A DNA stretch of 64,000 nt from Formicarius rufipectus (Eukaryota > Chordata > Aves > Passeriformes > Formicariidae). The notes below the pieces were generated by a model. That model worked only from the letters and a program-made list of their open reading frames with translations. It had not been told where the DNA came from and did no database searches. Made by a program: the position numbers and the translations under genes. Location: NCBI GenBank assembly GCA_013399695.1, contig VXAU01002430.1:126007-190006 (forward strand). Direction: 5' to 3'. Every line of letters starts with the position of its first letter. The stretch's first letter is position 1. This document shows positions 47,181-59,470 of this stretch, in pieces.

Positions 47181-48029
47181 TCAAGCTCAGCTCGTTCGGA
47201 GAACAATGATTCCCACCCTCGGATCTTTTCTGATGGAATGATGTGTGGCACGGCAGGGCACGGCCTGGGTGCTCCGAGCCACCCTGGGCTGGTGGGAGCG
47301 GTGGTCGGGCAGGCTGTGCCCGCTGCCAGCCCCGAGCCCGGGCGGGCACAGCGAGGACGAGGAGGACCAGCCCAGGGCTGGAGCTTCTGCCGAGCACACA
47401 ATAATAAGGCCCCATTTCCCGACAGCAGGTCCTTGCCAGTCCCCATTACCACCGCGTTTGTTTGATGCAAAGCCTGACGGGTTTATTTATATTTCTTTCC
47501 AGCATAAAATACGCTGGAAAACGGATACCATATCCTTGCAAACAGAAGGAAGGCACTATAAAAATGTGTGTGGGCAGTGTTCAGAAGACGAGGAACAATG
47601 GCATTTTCCATGTTTTTTGCTCTCTGGGCATTACAAACCAAACCCAGTCGTCCCCATGGAACAGTTTGAGATGGCACTGCCGAATGCAGCTTCCGAGCAG
47701 GCTTGTTTGGGGTCCTGACCAGAAACAACCCAACAAATCTACATCATTCGCACCAAATGGTACATTGCATTTGTCAACTTAACAGCCAGCCTCACCCTGG
47801 GAGCAAAACACTTCATTCAGGCGGATTTCAGCCCTCCAGAAGCACCGAGGATGGTATCAAGACAGATGCCTCGCACACCCCACGTGCTCTTCCTGCAGTG
47901 ACCTGCCAAAAATCCCCTCTTCTGCCTGGTACCCTGTGCCTGTGCCGGGTACAGCCACGTGCCCACTCACTCCTGGGGAGGAAAACAGTTTCCCTCTGAT
48001 TCTCGCTCAGATTTATTTGAAGAGGAGGG
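47181..48029. other. Unique sequence, nothing recognised
   Basis: Moderate-GC unique sequence. Frames of up to about 165 codons overlap it with no recognisable domain. Confidence 0.35.
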
Positions 48030-48560
48030 GAAATCATTTCAACTCATTGTATTTTCACATTCCAGTAATTACAAAGCGAGCATGACATATAAATGATCCA
48101 TTAATTGAAATATGGGCTCTATGAGCTCCAATATTTATAGTATAAATCCATATTTAATTAAATAAAGCCAATAATGCTCCTTTTCAAAGGGAACATTGAA
48201 GCTTTTTATTTAACCATGTAGTTGATGCTGAATGTGCTCGTTTCTAATCAACATCTTCTAGTAAATCACAGTGACTGAGGGAAGTGGGGGGCCAGGGGGG
48301 CCAGGCTGGCTCTCTGGAGAAGCCCCCAGACCCCATCCAAGCAGTCCCTGCTGCTGGAGGCACTTTACATCCCTGTTACTACACACCAGTGCCGCTGCTT
48401 GGTAATAGCATCACTCAGCACCTCTGACTGAGCAGCTTTAATCACCCACTTAATTGCCTTAATCGCCTTTTACATAACTAAGAAATCACAACACTGCAAT
48501 TGTCTGACTCTGACACCCAGTAACATCAGGGGTGTGACATTAATGACGTAATTATATTAA
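48030..48560. promoter_or_regulatory. Strong candidate conserved non-coding block
   Basis: AT-rich and repeat-free, with a GC-richer insert at 48280-48360. Motifs include CCAGTAATTACAAAG, ATCCATTAATTGAAATATGG, CATATTTAATTAAATAAAGC and TAATGACGTAATTATATTAA, that is, many homeodomain cores and one CRE-like TGACGTAA. Stops occur in all frames. Confidence 0.4.
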
Positions 48561-48782
48561 TTGCCAGGAGCTAATGCTCCAGGAGCTCAAAGTAACAGGC
48601 GCCAATCCCCCAACCCGGGGCTGCTGCCCCCGCAGTCCTGGCTGGGTGCAGGGCAAAGGCCAAGAGCACTGGTGTGGGCAGGGGCAAGTCCAGCCTAAAG
48701 GGCTTTAGTACCCTGGCCACAGAAAGCCTGGCACCCCTCCATATAGGTATATATATGTATACATACAAATACAGAGATATAT

Positions 48783-49202
48783 GAGGGTCTGGAGCATCTC
48801 TCTTAGGAGGAAAGACTGAGGGAGCTGTGCCTGTTCAGCCTCCGGAGGAGACACCGAGAAGGATCTTCATTAATGTGTATAAATATCTGAAGGGTGAGTG
48901 TCAAGAGGATGGCTCAGGCTCTGCTCGGTGGTACCAACCAACAGAACAAGAGGAACAGGCAAGAACTGATGCCCAGCGAGTGCCACCTGGACAGGAGGAA
49001 GAACTTGTGCCCCGGGCAGTGCCCCAGCCCTGCCCAGGCTGCCCAGGGAGGGCGTGGAGTCTCCTCCCTGGGGCTGTTCTAGAACCCTCTGCACACAATC
49101 CTGTGCTGGGAACTCTGGGATGGCCCTGCCTGGGCAGGGGGGTGGCACCAGATGCCCCACTGGGGTCCCTTCCAGCCTGAACCATGCCGGGATTCTGTGA
49201 TA
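48783..49202 (+). mobile_element. CR1 LINE 3' fragment, young-looking subfamily (plus)
   Basis: Extends from GGTCTGGAGCATCTCTCTTA through GGGAGCTGTGCCTGTTCAGC, ATGTGTATAAATATCTGAAGG and ACAAGAGGAACAGGCAAG. It then shares the whole 3' section with 41791-41999 and ends GGGATTCTGTGATAA. It is one of the two longest CR1 pieces in the window. It retains no intact coding sequence. Confidence 0.94.
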
Positions 49203-49212
49203 AATATTGTTT

Positions 49213-49286
<74 letters not shown>

Positions 49287-49299
49287 ATCTATCTATCTG

Positions 49300-49341
<42 letters not shown>

Positions 49342-49344
49342 ATA

Positions 49345-49371
<27 letters not shown>
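49213..49371 (+). repeat. TCTA then TC microsatellite at a CR1 tail
   Basis: About 32 TCTA units (49213-49341, with single interruptions near 49286 and 49298) are followed by about 13 TC units (49345-49371). It starts about ten bases after the CR1 3' end, so it probably grew from or beside the element's tail. Reading frames across it (IYLS repeats) are artefacts. Confidence 0.97.
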
Positions 49372-49375
<4 letters not shown>

Positions 49376-51424
49376 TACAGAGAGGTATATATTGTTTTCT
49401 TTGATACTCAGCTCCCTGACAAGATCCAAATGCTGCCCTCAGAGGATGGAACATTTTCTGCTTCCCTGGGATACTTCTTCTGGATTTTAATTAGACTTTT
49501 TACCATGATGACATTTTCCTTCAGTTGATCAGGATTCAGATGCGACTTCCCTTTGAAAGAATTTCACCACACTTATCCTTGGAAACTATCAACCCTATAA
49601 CGTGTTTATAAACTTTAAACAGCAATCCATTCCCTGTTTCTGGTAGGAGTCAGCAGACACTTTTCTTCCTTGCTAAGTCAGAAACAGTGTGCATAGGATG
49701 GCTTTGCTCCAGTCTGAGCAAATATGAGGTGTTTGCTTTGGTGCAGGATGGTAGAAACCCTCAGTCCTCTGTACTGACAGGCACTAAGGTGGTGCTTTGA
49801 TTGCACAACAAACCCAATCTGAGGATGGCAATTGCCTGGTGAAAAGCCCTGCAGTCTCCAAACTCAAAGTGCTGGTTGTGTATCAACTCACACTGCCAAC
49901 AAAAAGTTGATGGGTGAGTTTGTCCCAGTGAACTTTATCCTGGAGGAAGTATCATGTGTCATCTCACAGCTAATGCAACTCCAGCAGAGAGCAGAAAAGC
50001 CAACATAAACTTCCATCATATGCCTTGGCTCAACAGACAGAAATGTAACCACATAAATACACCTGACTCAGATCAAATTAACATGGCTGGGATATTCCAG
50101 GAATGCACCACTAGGATTCTGCATCCTGCAGCTCTAGCCTTGGCTTGGCTCTGTGTCCCCAAACACACCCTGACACCAAGGTGTGAAGGCAAGAAGTTTG
50201 TAGGCAGGTTATGAAGAACAACCTTTAGGCAGCTCCTGCATCCTCAGAGGCCTCAGTCTCAAATATGTGACCCCAGCTGGGACAGAACCCACAGAATTCA
50301 TCCCTGGTCCTTCACTCACCCCCCAACACCCTGCAAACATCTACTGCATCTTCAGAGCATGCAGTGCAGAGCTAACTCTGGCCTCTGGCAGAGGTCCCTG
50401 CCCTCTGAGGAAGCCCCAGGTGATGGTTTTACTCCAGGCTCCTCTTGGGGAAGCCCTGACAAACTTACTCCATGGTGTGCACCTACACAGAGCAGGCAGT
50501 GGGGGAAGGTCACTGGCTCTCCCCACCAGCAGTTCTGAGGTCTAAACTGGGGATGGGCAAAGCCCTGCAAGACAAGCGTGCCCTGGGTGGCACTGCCACT
50601 GTCCCCAGGGTACAAATCCCCCCTGCCAGCTCAGCTCTGCTCAGAGCCAGGTCAGGCAGGTACATCTGACCACCTGCAGCCCCCCAACCACAGCCAAACC
50701 CCCTCTGTGCTCTCCTGGCAAAATGACCTTCTGTTGGCAAAGGGACCTTTGATGATGGATAGATTCCCAGAGTGGGATGATGTCTGCAGGAAACAAAACT
50801 CCAAAAAGGACATGGAATTTCCTGGCCTGAAGGACTAATGGTGAGGAATGGACCCATGCACATCAAGATGGGTTTCAGAGCTGTGGTGGGAAGGCTGGTG
50901 GATGTGCTCTCAGATCCTCATTACCTGTCGCTCATGAGCATCTGCCGAGGGATGGAAATACTCTCCTCTGAGGTTTTGGCACAAGGTCTAATCATGCATT
51001 TCATGGAAGAACCCCATGGCTCCTTCCGGCCCCATTCTGGCCAACAACAGCACAGGAGACATGCAGATGCCTCCAAAAGTGGCAAAAAAGATTTTATTAC
51101 TTTTAAAGTTCTATTTACAACTGCTGCACCATCTCAAGAGCTAGAGAGGAGTCCTCAGGATGAGCTGCATGATGCTAAGAGCTTCCATGGCTTTTTAGTG
51201 CTAATGACAATTAATAATAAATGGATGCTGCAATAACCTATCCGGTGAAAGGCTTCATGGACATCCAACACACTTCCTGCCCCCCATGCTTATGGACCAC
51301 TGAGTGAAAAGTGAGGCAGGGTAAAAGCTGAGGAAGTCAAATAACAGTGTCTGGGAGCAAAATAAGTGAACTTGGTGGCCCAAGGGCCCCAGAATACATG
51401 GCATTTAGGCTGAGCTTTTCAGCA
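49372..51424. other. Unique non-coding sequence, nothing recognised
   Basis: Unique sequence with only short anonymous frames. A plus-strand GTGAGT (near 49917) and a minus-strand GTAAGT (near 50466) donor-like site have no matching exon. Confidence 0.35.
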
Positions 51425-51585
51425 AGGTCATAGAATAACTGAATGCTTCGGGTAGGAAGGGACCTTAAAGACCACCCAGTTCCACAGGCAGGGATCCCTT
51501 CCCCCAGCCCAGGGTGCTCCAAGACCTGTCCAACCTGGCCTTGGATGCTTCCAGGGATGGGGCAGCCACAGCTCTTGTGTACAAT
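51425..51585 (-). mobile_element. CR1 LINE 3' fragment (minus orientation)
   Basis: Starts with GTCATAGAATAACTGAATGC and GGTAGGAAGGGACCTTAAAG. It continues with CCCAGCCCAGGGTGCTCC, GTCCAACCTGGCCTTGG and GCTTCCAGGGATGGGGCAGC. Short and worn. Confidence 0.88.
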
Positions 51586-54500
51586 CTAAATAAGCCAAGC
51601 TCTCAGCTCGTGGCTGTGGCAGGGTGGGTTTCTACCTCAGCAGAGCAGCAGTTGCTGGTGCCCTGTCTCTCCAGAGCCTCACACACCACTCTGAGCAGCA
51701 CTCCAGATGGTTAAAAAGGTAGCAGGGGTAAGGCAGACCTACTGAAACCCTCAGGCCTTGAAACCTGCAGGCTTAGATTTCATAGTTTGTTAGCAAGGTA
51801 AAAAAGAACAGGACCACACACACACACACATATAAATCCCAAATCTGCAGAATTCCCCACTCTCCAGAAGGGTCTTCACCTTTGCTATTCTGCATTGCTG
51901 AATTCATGGATGTCGAATTCTTTATCCCTAGGAAGCTAATTATTATGAAAGGTCAACATAAATAACCACACTTGTACCTAAAGCTGCTGTTAATATAGAG
52001 AAGTAGACAGCTCCAATTTACAGGCTATTTCATTGTTATAATTACAGAGCTCCTTTCACCAGTGAGTTTGTAACCATTTGGTTTAATTATGAACCAAGGA
52101 GGGGGAGGAAGGCCAGCCTTGCCCCTCCAGATCGGTGCCTTCCCAGGTATCACGATGGAGCAGGTTGAGGATAAGTGGGAATCAGCTCCTTTGGGCTTCC
52201 CTAAGGATGAGGACAGTCGTGGTGGAGCCGGGCAAGCAGCTCCCAAAGGGTTAAGCTGCAGCCCATTGGGAATGTCCTTCAGTGCTGGGCGTGTTTTCCC
52301 CTGCAGAACATCGAGCTCAGCGGGACAGGCACAACCCCCGCCGGGTCCCCATTAACGGAGAGCAAGTCTCACACGTGGCTATCACAGCTTCACCCATCCT
52401 GCAATCTGTGCGACAGCAGCCCAGGGGAGGCCAGGCTGCCTTTTAGAGAGAGACACCCAAACCCCTGCAAAATAAATAAAACTAGAAGAATTTGTGGCCA
52501 GACAAACTGCTTAACACCATGAAGATGCAGTAAGTGTCTCTGCCACTCCTCCCCTCCCGCTGGAAGTGGGATAAAGCCCAGCCCACTATAAAATAATCCC
52601 TGTAAAGGCACTGCCAGGGCACTGACAAAGTGCTTGGTGCAGTCAAAGCATCCTCCTCCTTTTTTTCTCCTCCCCTTTCTTTTTTTTTTTTTTTTTTTTT
52701 CCTTAATGCCAAAGGCATTAGAAGAGATGAAACCCACTCCACTGAGCTAGGTGAAACATTAATCCATTGGCCTTACTTTGCTGGGAAACCAGGGTTTGAA
52801 TGAGGCCCAAGGCATAAATGAAATGAGTTTAGTGATCTCAGTTTAATTCTTAATAGGCCACAACAGGCATTGCAGATACAGGAGCTACAATATTAGGAAA
52901 TCAAACCCTTCCAGAATTGTTTTTTCCTTTCGGTTAACGAGGGTCAGGAGAGAATTAATACAGAGACTAAAACCTTAAGCCAAGCTAAATAGGCCTCCCT
53001 GCAGTTGGAGAGCAGGAGGAGCAGGGAGATGCTGAGGACCCATTCTGCAGCACAGCAGATGCTGCAGAAGCTGAGCTGCAGAAAGTGAAGGCTCCATCCA
53101 AAGCACAGGAGGATTTCCAGGACACCTCAGCAGATTTTGAACCAAGCCTACATAACTGCACATAATGGGATCTGAATAATCCCACTGAAGCCCAAACTTG
53201 AGCAATTTTGGTGGGTCAGTCTTTGGGTTGGCAGAGTTTTGAAAGCCACAGATCCTTCCCAATAAGATGGAGTGGGAGGAAACAAACCCAGCCAAACTTC
53301 CCAGCCCTACTTAGGATCATCCTTAGAATAAACAGTGCCAAAGGTCCGGAGCAAAGGGACCTTCACTCGTGTTTACATGGGAATTGCAGTTCCTTTCAGA
53401 GTTTTCCTAGCTCCAGCTTTGCAGTGGATAGATCTAGTGGAGGTCTCAGGTGGAAAGTCAAACCTTCTAAATGAAGATATTTTGTCAGTCCTGAGAAAGA
53501 TCAACTTGGCTTTGTGGGCGGGTGAAGTGTCACCACCTCACTCCCATGAAAAAGGGAAGAAATACTACATCAGGACAGGATAACTAAGCCTGGATGAAAA
53601 CCATCAACAAACCAGCTATTCAGAGATCTAATAAAAGTAAAATATTCCAAAGTGCAATGATGAAGTCCAGCTTTGAGCTTGCTGTGGATCAAACGCCATG
53701 GAATGCCACCGTGGATGAAGTTCTGAGCCAGTGTCTTCCCAAATTTTTGTGGTTTCTCTGGCTGTCTCCCTGCCCTTTGGCCACACTCAGTGCATTCCCC
53801 CATATTCCACACATCAGGAGCTGATCCTGTGACACCTCAGCAGATCTGCACGACTTGTGGGGCTGGGGAAGTCTTCCCCCTCACATCAAAGGCAGCTTTG
53901 TCATGTGCCAGGAGAACAGTCAACTCTTCCTGCCTCACAAAAACCAAGGGAAGAGCCAGGGCCATTTGGAGGCTCCTCAAAACCAGCTCCCTTTTGTGAG
54001 CCCTGCCCAGTGTGCCTCTGCTGAGGGGACAGCAGAGCTGTGTGTGCCCATGGGATGGAGGAGTCCCAGGGCACTGTGGGCAGGAGGGAGAGGTGGGATA
54101 AAGGTGGGAGGGAGGGGGAGCACTCTAGCTGCTGTAGGACCAGGTGAGCACCCTGAGGAAGCTCTGCAGCCTCACTCCTTCCCTCTGGTACCCCACAGCA
54201 TCACCCACACACTCCTGTTTGCTCCTGAGCCCTCCTGTTTGCTCCTGAGAGCTCTGCACGTGGTCCTCCTTCCATCCCTGGACCATACACCATGATAACA
54301 TGGTCCCGTGGTCCCCTGTCACTCAGTACATTCCAAACCCCTGATTTCAGGGACGTAAGGTGCAAAAGCCAGAAAACAACAAGAAAAGCCCCCTCCCCCC
54401 AGCCCTCAGACACCTCCAGCACAGTTCACTAAGGCAACAGAAAACAAATATACAGCCTACAGAGAGACATGGATGTAAATCCTTCAGGATGCTGTCTCAT

Positions 54501-54619
54501 GTCACCACACAGAAATTTAATCACCCAAGTTGATGCACATCAGGGTGGTGAAATACATCTCAGTCTTGATGCCTGCAGAAAACAAGTTCTTCTCTTAAAA
54601 GGTGGTAGCAGTGACATAT
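51586..54619. other. Unique sequence with simple repeats
   Basis: Unique interval containing a CA microsatellite (about 51813-51830), an AT-rich patch at 51890-52090, a 21-base poly(T) at 52680-52700, and a 20-bp tandem duplication around 54209-54250 (TCCTGTTTGCTCCTGAG twice). No convincing exon. Confidence 0.35.
52680..52700 (-). repeat. Poly(A) run on the minus strand, 21 bases
   Basis: Uninterrupted T on the plus strand after a C/T-rich lead-in. No attached retrocopy recognised. Confidence 0.9.
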
Positions 54620-54625
54620 TGGAGT

Positions 54626-54675
54626 GACATATATATATTTATTATATATCTATATCATATATGTATGTATGTATC
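54626..54675 (+). repeat. TA-rich and GTAT simple repeat
   Basis: ATATATATATTTATTATATATC followed by ATATATGTATGTATGTATC-type units. Confidence 0.8.
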
Positions 54676-55719
54676 ACTTGTATGGAACTGTGGATAATGG
54701 CATTTCCATCCTGGTGGCCCAATGAATACAGAAGGAAATGTCCACACTTAGATACAAAAGCATTAAGGTTGGTGGGGGATCACCATCACCATTTACCCCA
54801 TGATTGCTCCAAGGGAACAAGAATAATTTGGAAGTTTACGCACCAAATGACAGGCATGCTTAGCAATGCACTCCTAAGACAAAAGGCCTTGAGGTGGAAT
54901 TCAGAAGGAATTTCTGCATCAGGTGTGTGGCAGGTTCAACTCCTGGTGTTTTGGGGCACAGTAAGAGGTGGAAATCGCTCAGCCTGGACCTGCCAACTGG
55001 TCCCCCCACATCCCTGAAGGTGGGGATGTTGGGATGGCTTAGGGGCTCAGCTCAGTGTGCTGTGGTTCTGCAGGGACAACCTGGCAATGCAGCCTGGCAA
55101 TATCACCTCAGTTTGGAGGGACAGGTAGAGGTCACAACCCAGCAGATGACCAAAAATGCAAACATGGGAGATGAGCGTTCTAGGAAAGTGTGAGAGATGA
55201 TCACTGGGGAATCTGTGGACAGAACAAGGAGTTAAGACTTGTGAAACACAGTCCAAACTAAAACCAGTGGCAGATTTTGGGTTGTTCCTTTTCAGACTCT
55301 TCAGCCATTTCGATCTGCAGTAGTTCTCTTTTTCTCTCTGCCCTGCTCAGTTCTGTCCTGTGTTTCACTAAGGCACAGGTTTTATGGTGAACCAAGGTGC
55401 AATCCCCACTGAGAATGTATTCCTGCACGTCATGGCCTGAGAGTCCTGCATTCCTGTAGGAGCCTTCTCCAAATTGGTCACTAATGGAAGAGATCATAGA
55501 AGATCTTGCTCCTTGATATGCCTGAAAGAGTCCTACAAAGGCAGAGAATCTCACTCTGCTGTCTGAGGAGGTGTAAGGGTCCTCAGCTGAGTGCAGCCCT
55601 GTTACAGCCCCAGGAAACTGCTGCGGGAAAGGGGAAAACCGGGAATGTCTCCGGCAGGAATGCAGCTCCCCTGGCTGCCGCCTGGAGCACGGAACCCACC
55701 GCTGTCACATCACTGGCGT
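54676..55719. other. Unique non-coding sequence, nothing recognised
   Basis: Unique sequence with no repeat family or convincing exon. Confidence 0.35.
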
Positions 55720-56220
55720 TGCCATGGAGATAATTGCCATGTCATAACGATGGGCTAATGTCAGCACCAGGCTTTACAAGGAAATGATTGGATTGCATTT
55801 TTAATATACCCCCCAAATTATTGCAACTCCCCCATCGGGGAGAAAATGGGATTTGTATATTTAATTTTTTGACAGCAACGTGGCGTAACTTTGTGGTTGA
55901 GGATCCAGAAGTTTTTACATCACTGGGTTTTGTTGGGGTTTTTTTGGAACGTGTTCTCAGGTGTTTCTATACACAAGTGTTTTAAGACAGAGAATTCACA
56001 GGCTGCAAATACATAAGCAATAATAATGTGTTATAACCTACATGCTATGCTGCATGTGTACATCTGTACCCTGCTCTCCCAGCCTGAGCCTCATTTAACA
56101 ACTCTAACTGTTTTATTAACAATATTAATCAATACTTTCAAAATGCTCTCTTGACCTGAGAGTTGTTAAGCTGCTCTCTGGTAAAAACAGATGAAAGAAA
56201 ATGAAATTTTAAATTATCTT
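55720..56220. promoter_or_regulatory. Candidate conserved non-coding element
   Basis: Mostly AT-rich and repeat-free. It includes TTTTATTAACAATATTAATC and GGAAATGATTGGATTGC. Starts are sharp after CpG-containing sequence at about 55620-55720. Inferred from composition. Confidence 0.3.
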
Positions 56221-56620
56221 CACACTTGCTGAGCCATGCTCTCTGCCCTTTCTGCCTGAACTGGTGCCTCCCAAGCTCCCCAGCTAAATCCAGGCCAGCG
56301 TGGGGCCAAACTGCTGTTTTCTTTGGGACTAACTTCAAAGTCAGTCAGCTCTTGCACAGCTCCAGTGGTGGGGCTGACAGCAACACTGCCACCAGCACTG
56401 AACAGGAGCTGGGCCAGGTGAAGACCGATCATGTTCTAATGTCAGGGACACCATGGCAGCATTCAGAACCCAAAATAAGCAATGCTGTTTCACCAAAAGC
56501 TCTCCTGCACAGCCCACTCCCAATGCAACAGTCAGAACACCACACAAAGTCACAGGTGAAGGGATTAAGGAACCTGCATCTCTCCAAAACCTCCTGCAAG
56601 AGGGGTGAGGTTCACCTTAC

Positions 56621-56737
56621 CTTGTTGTCATTAATACCATCCTTTGTTATACTGACAAAGTTATTGAGTTTAAGATTATTGTTGTAGGAATGACTGACAC
56701 TGTCAGTGAGACCCCTCAGCCCATGGAGGTTTTGCTG
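56621..56737 (-). other. Low-confidence candidate coding exon, 117 bp
   Basis: On the minus strand the segment is bounded by GGTCTCCCCAG|CAGC and by ACAACAAG|GTAAGG, a strong donor. It is exactly 39 codons in phase 0. It reads QQNLHGLRGLTDSVSHSYNN and then NLKLNNFVSITKDGINDNK. The second half is AT-rich within GC-richer flanks, which is more coding-like than most frames here. I do not recognise the protein. The frame ends two codons past the donor, as a real exon's would, but no second exon was found. It could be chance. Confidence 0.22.
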
Positions 56738-56889
56738 CTGGGGAGACCCAAATGAAGCACCTCTCTCCATCTGCTCTGGCTGTGCATGTCCCACCTGTCC
56801 TGCACTCAACATTCCCCACTCATGGCAAGCACCAGGAATGCCACAAATCACCCACGTGGCCTTCCTGGAGCCAGGCTGTGTCCCACCTC
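56738..56889. other. Unique sequence between candidate exon and CR1
   Basis: Short unique stretch. It would be upstream intron if the exon at 56621-56737 is real. Confidence 0.35.
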
Positions 56890-57000
56890 AGTGACCACAG
56901 AGGGCAAAGGGCTGCAAGGGACCTGAAGGACCATCCAGTTCCACCCCCTTCCACCTGGTTGCTCCAAGCCCCACCCAGCCTGGCCTTGGACACTTGGACT
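56890..57000 (-). mobile_element. Worn CR1 LINE 3' fragment (minus orientation)
   Basis: AAGGGCTGCAAGGGACCTGA, ATCCAGTTCCACCCCCTTCC, GTTGCTCCAAGCCCCACCC and GCCTGGCCTTGGACACTTGG match the CR1 3' end in reverse, with internal deletions. Confidence 0.78.
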
Positions 57001-58929
57001 GTCCAGAGCAGAGCAGCAGCTGCACAGAGATGATGGACAACAAAGAGTAAGAAGGAGGAAAGACAGATGAATGCACAGAACCTGTAAATTGGCTTAAAGG
57101 CAAACAAACACAAGGAAAGGAAATCCTCTTGGGAATGTTGATATGTTCCAATTGTTGACAACTTGGGTTTGATGTACAAGGAGGAGAAAATGGTCTAAAA
57201 CTATAGCAATCTTTGACAGAAGTGCCCTTCTCCTCCTCACCTTAGATGTCTTTGCTGCCCAACCTGAATTCCAGGAGATAAACAGCAGAGCATTGTCCAA
57301 AATCGAAATCCTTTTCCTGATCAATTCCACCCAAAAGCTGGATGACACAACACATGAAGCACTTGCTTATTCTGGCAGTTTAATATCAAAGAATTTATTA
57401 CTATTCTCAGTACAGTAAGGATTATTTGAGTATTAGGAGGATATACATTAAAATACAATGTATCTAATGTATAAAATGTAATGACTGCAGTGAGAGTAAC
57501 ATCACACTCGAGCAGAGGAGCAGAAGTGGGCTCTGTTGGAAGCAATTTGGCCCAGTTTGGAAAAGCTAGCTGTTAAAAATCACAGGCAAATCCCAAACTG
57601 GTTGTTACCAGCTCCCTTCAGCAAGCTCTGCTGCCTGCTCTGTCCAAGGCACCCCCACACTGAGCCCACCAAGAGCCCTCTCTCCTTCCCCAGGCATTCA
57701 GGGCTGAGCACTGCAGCCTCATTCCCTCTCCATGCCCAGTTCTGACCCCCACTGCCCCATCCAGGATATGTCCAAGCAGGATGGTTCCCCAGAAGATTAA
57801 CCTCAGCTTTAAGGACACCACCCCCGCCTCGGGGTGATAGCCCTGTCTCTCCTGTCTCCCATGGGAGGAGAAAAATGAGCAGATTGGGAAACGCACCAAT
57901 TAGGCAGCATCCAGCACATGGCTGAAAAAGAAGGCTCAGTGGTGTGAAAGTCAGCCAGTAATAAGTAAGCTGCAATTCCATAATTTCAGAGGAAAATCCT
58001 TGGGGCGCAGCCAGATTCCACAAGAAGAAAGAAGGCTGTATTTATACCAATCACTTTGGTTTGACATATTTCCCCTAATATGCTAAATTGCTCCTTCACT
58101 ATCACCAAAAGTTCCCCTCAGCCATCCCTCAGCATCTCCTGTTGGCCTGGTCTGGCTGTCCCCTCCTGAGAGCCACCCAGGAGGAGCTCACAGTCCACCC
58201 TCGGGGCTCAGCTGCCTCTCCCAAGAACCGAGGGGGCTTCGTGGCTCCAACAGGGCTCTGCTCTTTCCAATCCCTGTCCTTCTGTCCCTCCCCGGGCTCT
58301 CCTTCACCTCTCCGCCTACGGCGGGTAATTAAACCAGTAAAAGGACGGAGCGCTTCCGTCAGCTCCCGAAGGGGTTGCCCCCAAGGGATGTGGCAGAGGT
58401 TTCTGTGGCTGGATTTTGGGAGAATGGGGGGCTTCCAGGATGGTTCCTGTTGGAAGCTGCCAGAAGCTCCCCCTGTCCTGTGGAGCCAAGGACAGCCAGG
58501 GCCAGCAGGGACCTCCTGCTGGTGGCCAAAGTGCAGCCAAGTGAGAATCCCAGTGCCAGCTCTGGGAGAACAGAGGGCAGAATTCCGGAGGGTGGGGTAG
58601 TTGGGAATTCCAGCCATGGGAGAACAACGCAGAGCCCAAGGTGGGAGCAGGAGGAGGAGAAGGAGGGAGCCCACGGGAGCAGGAAAGGGGGAAGGACTCA
58701 AAGCTGTGCCCCCCCTGCAGCCCCTGGAGATCCATCGGGGTCTGACACTCCCGTGTGACACCCCCTGTGCCCTGAGGAGTCGAAGCTCTGAAGAGGCAAA
58801 TCGGGTATGAAGAAACGCGTCAACCCCGATGACCGTCCGGCATCTCTGCAGGTGCCTCTGCTCGTCCTTCCCAGCCCGCCCCGAAAGAGCAGCCCGGACA
58901 GTGCCGGGGTGCCGATCCCTGCCTTGTGT
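57001..58929. other. Unique sequence, GC-rich at the right
   Basis: AT-rich at 57360-57480 (TTAAAATACAATGTATC). GC-rich with scattered CpG at 58140-58900, where the longest gap-free frame in the window (267 codons, minus strand, 58129-58932) occurs. That frame lacks any recognisable domain and runs through low-complexity leucine, proline and arginine stretches. Confidence 0.3.
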
Positions 58930-59470
58930 CAATAATGCTCTTTAGTGTTTCATCAGGTTATCCCAGAACAAATGCACCCGGTGATACCTTTATAATGATC
59001 ATCCTGACACTGTGCTGGCCTCAAAATATTAAGTGACAATAATGTAGTTCTGATTTTATTTTCTAAGCCACCTGCATTCTCACATCAAATAGAGACTTTT
59101 CCTGTAGAGCCAGAACTGGAAAAAGGATAATGCCTTTTTTTTTTTTTAATATTATTTTTTTAAGGAAATGGAGAAAAAAGAAATAAAATCCTGCTTCTTC
59201 AACCTTTTTTTCCTCCCGCTACTCGGGTGCTTGTCTTTAATGAGCAGCGCCAAATGACAGCTTTAATCACTGCCTCTGGCCACTGAAAGAGGCCGCTAAT
59301 GATAGGAAAGAACAGAGGACCATTTGCATCAATCAGCTCTAGTCTAAATCACTTTTTATGATAATGCATCCAAGCGAAGAAGAACGTCTCTGATGTCTCC
59401 TGCATGATGATGTACCACAGTGCTGTCTCCTCATCTCAGACCTCCACATAAATCTCTTAAAGATGCACAC
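58930..59470. promoter_or_regulatory. Strong candidate conserved non-coding block
   Basis: A long AT-rich, transposon-free block with T-rich tracts at 59136-59161. Candidate sites include ATTTGCAT (perfect octamer, near 59323) followed by CAATCAG, AGAGGCCGCTAATGATAGG, TTTATAATGATCATCC and AATGACAGCTTTAATCAC. Stops occur in every frame. It is among the best enhancer candidates here. Confidence 0.42.

Noticed and set aside
49152..49528. Frames with IYLSIYLS repeats.
   Set aside because: Translation of the TCTA microsatellite.
54209..54250. 20-bp tandem duplication TCCTGTTTGCTCCTGAG.
   Set aside because: Too short and ordinary to merit more than a note.
58129..58932. 267-codon minus-strand frame, the longest without N.
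   Set aside because: GC-rich, low-complexity leucine, proline and arginine runs. No domain, no supporting splice or start context.
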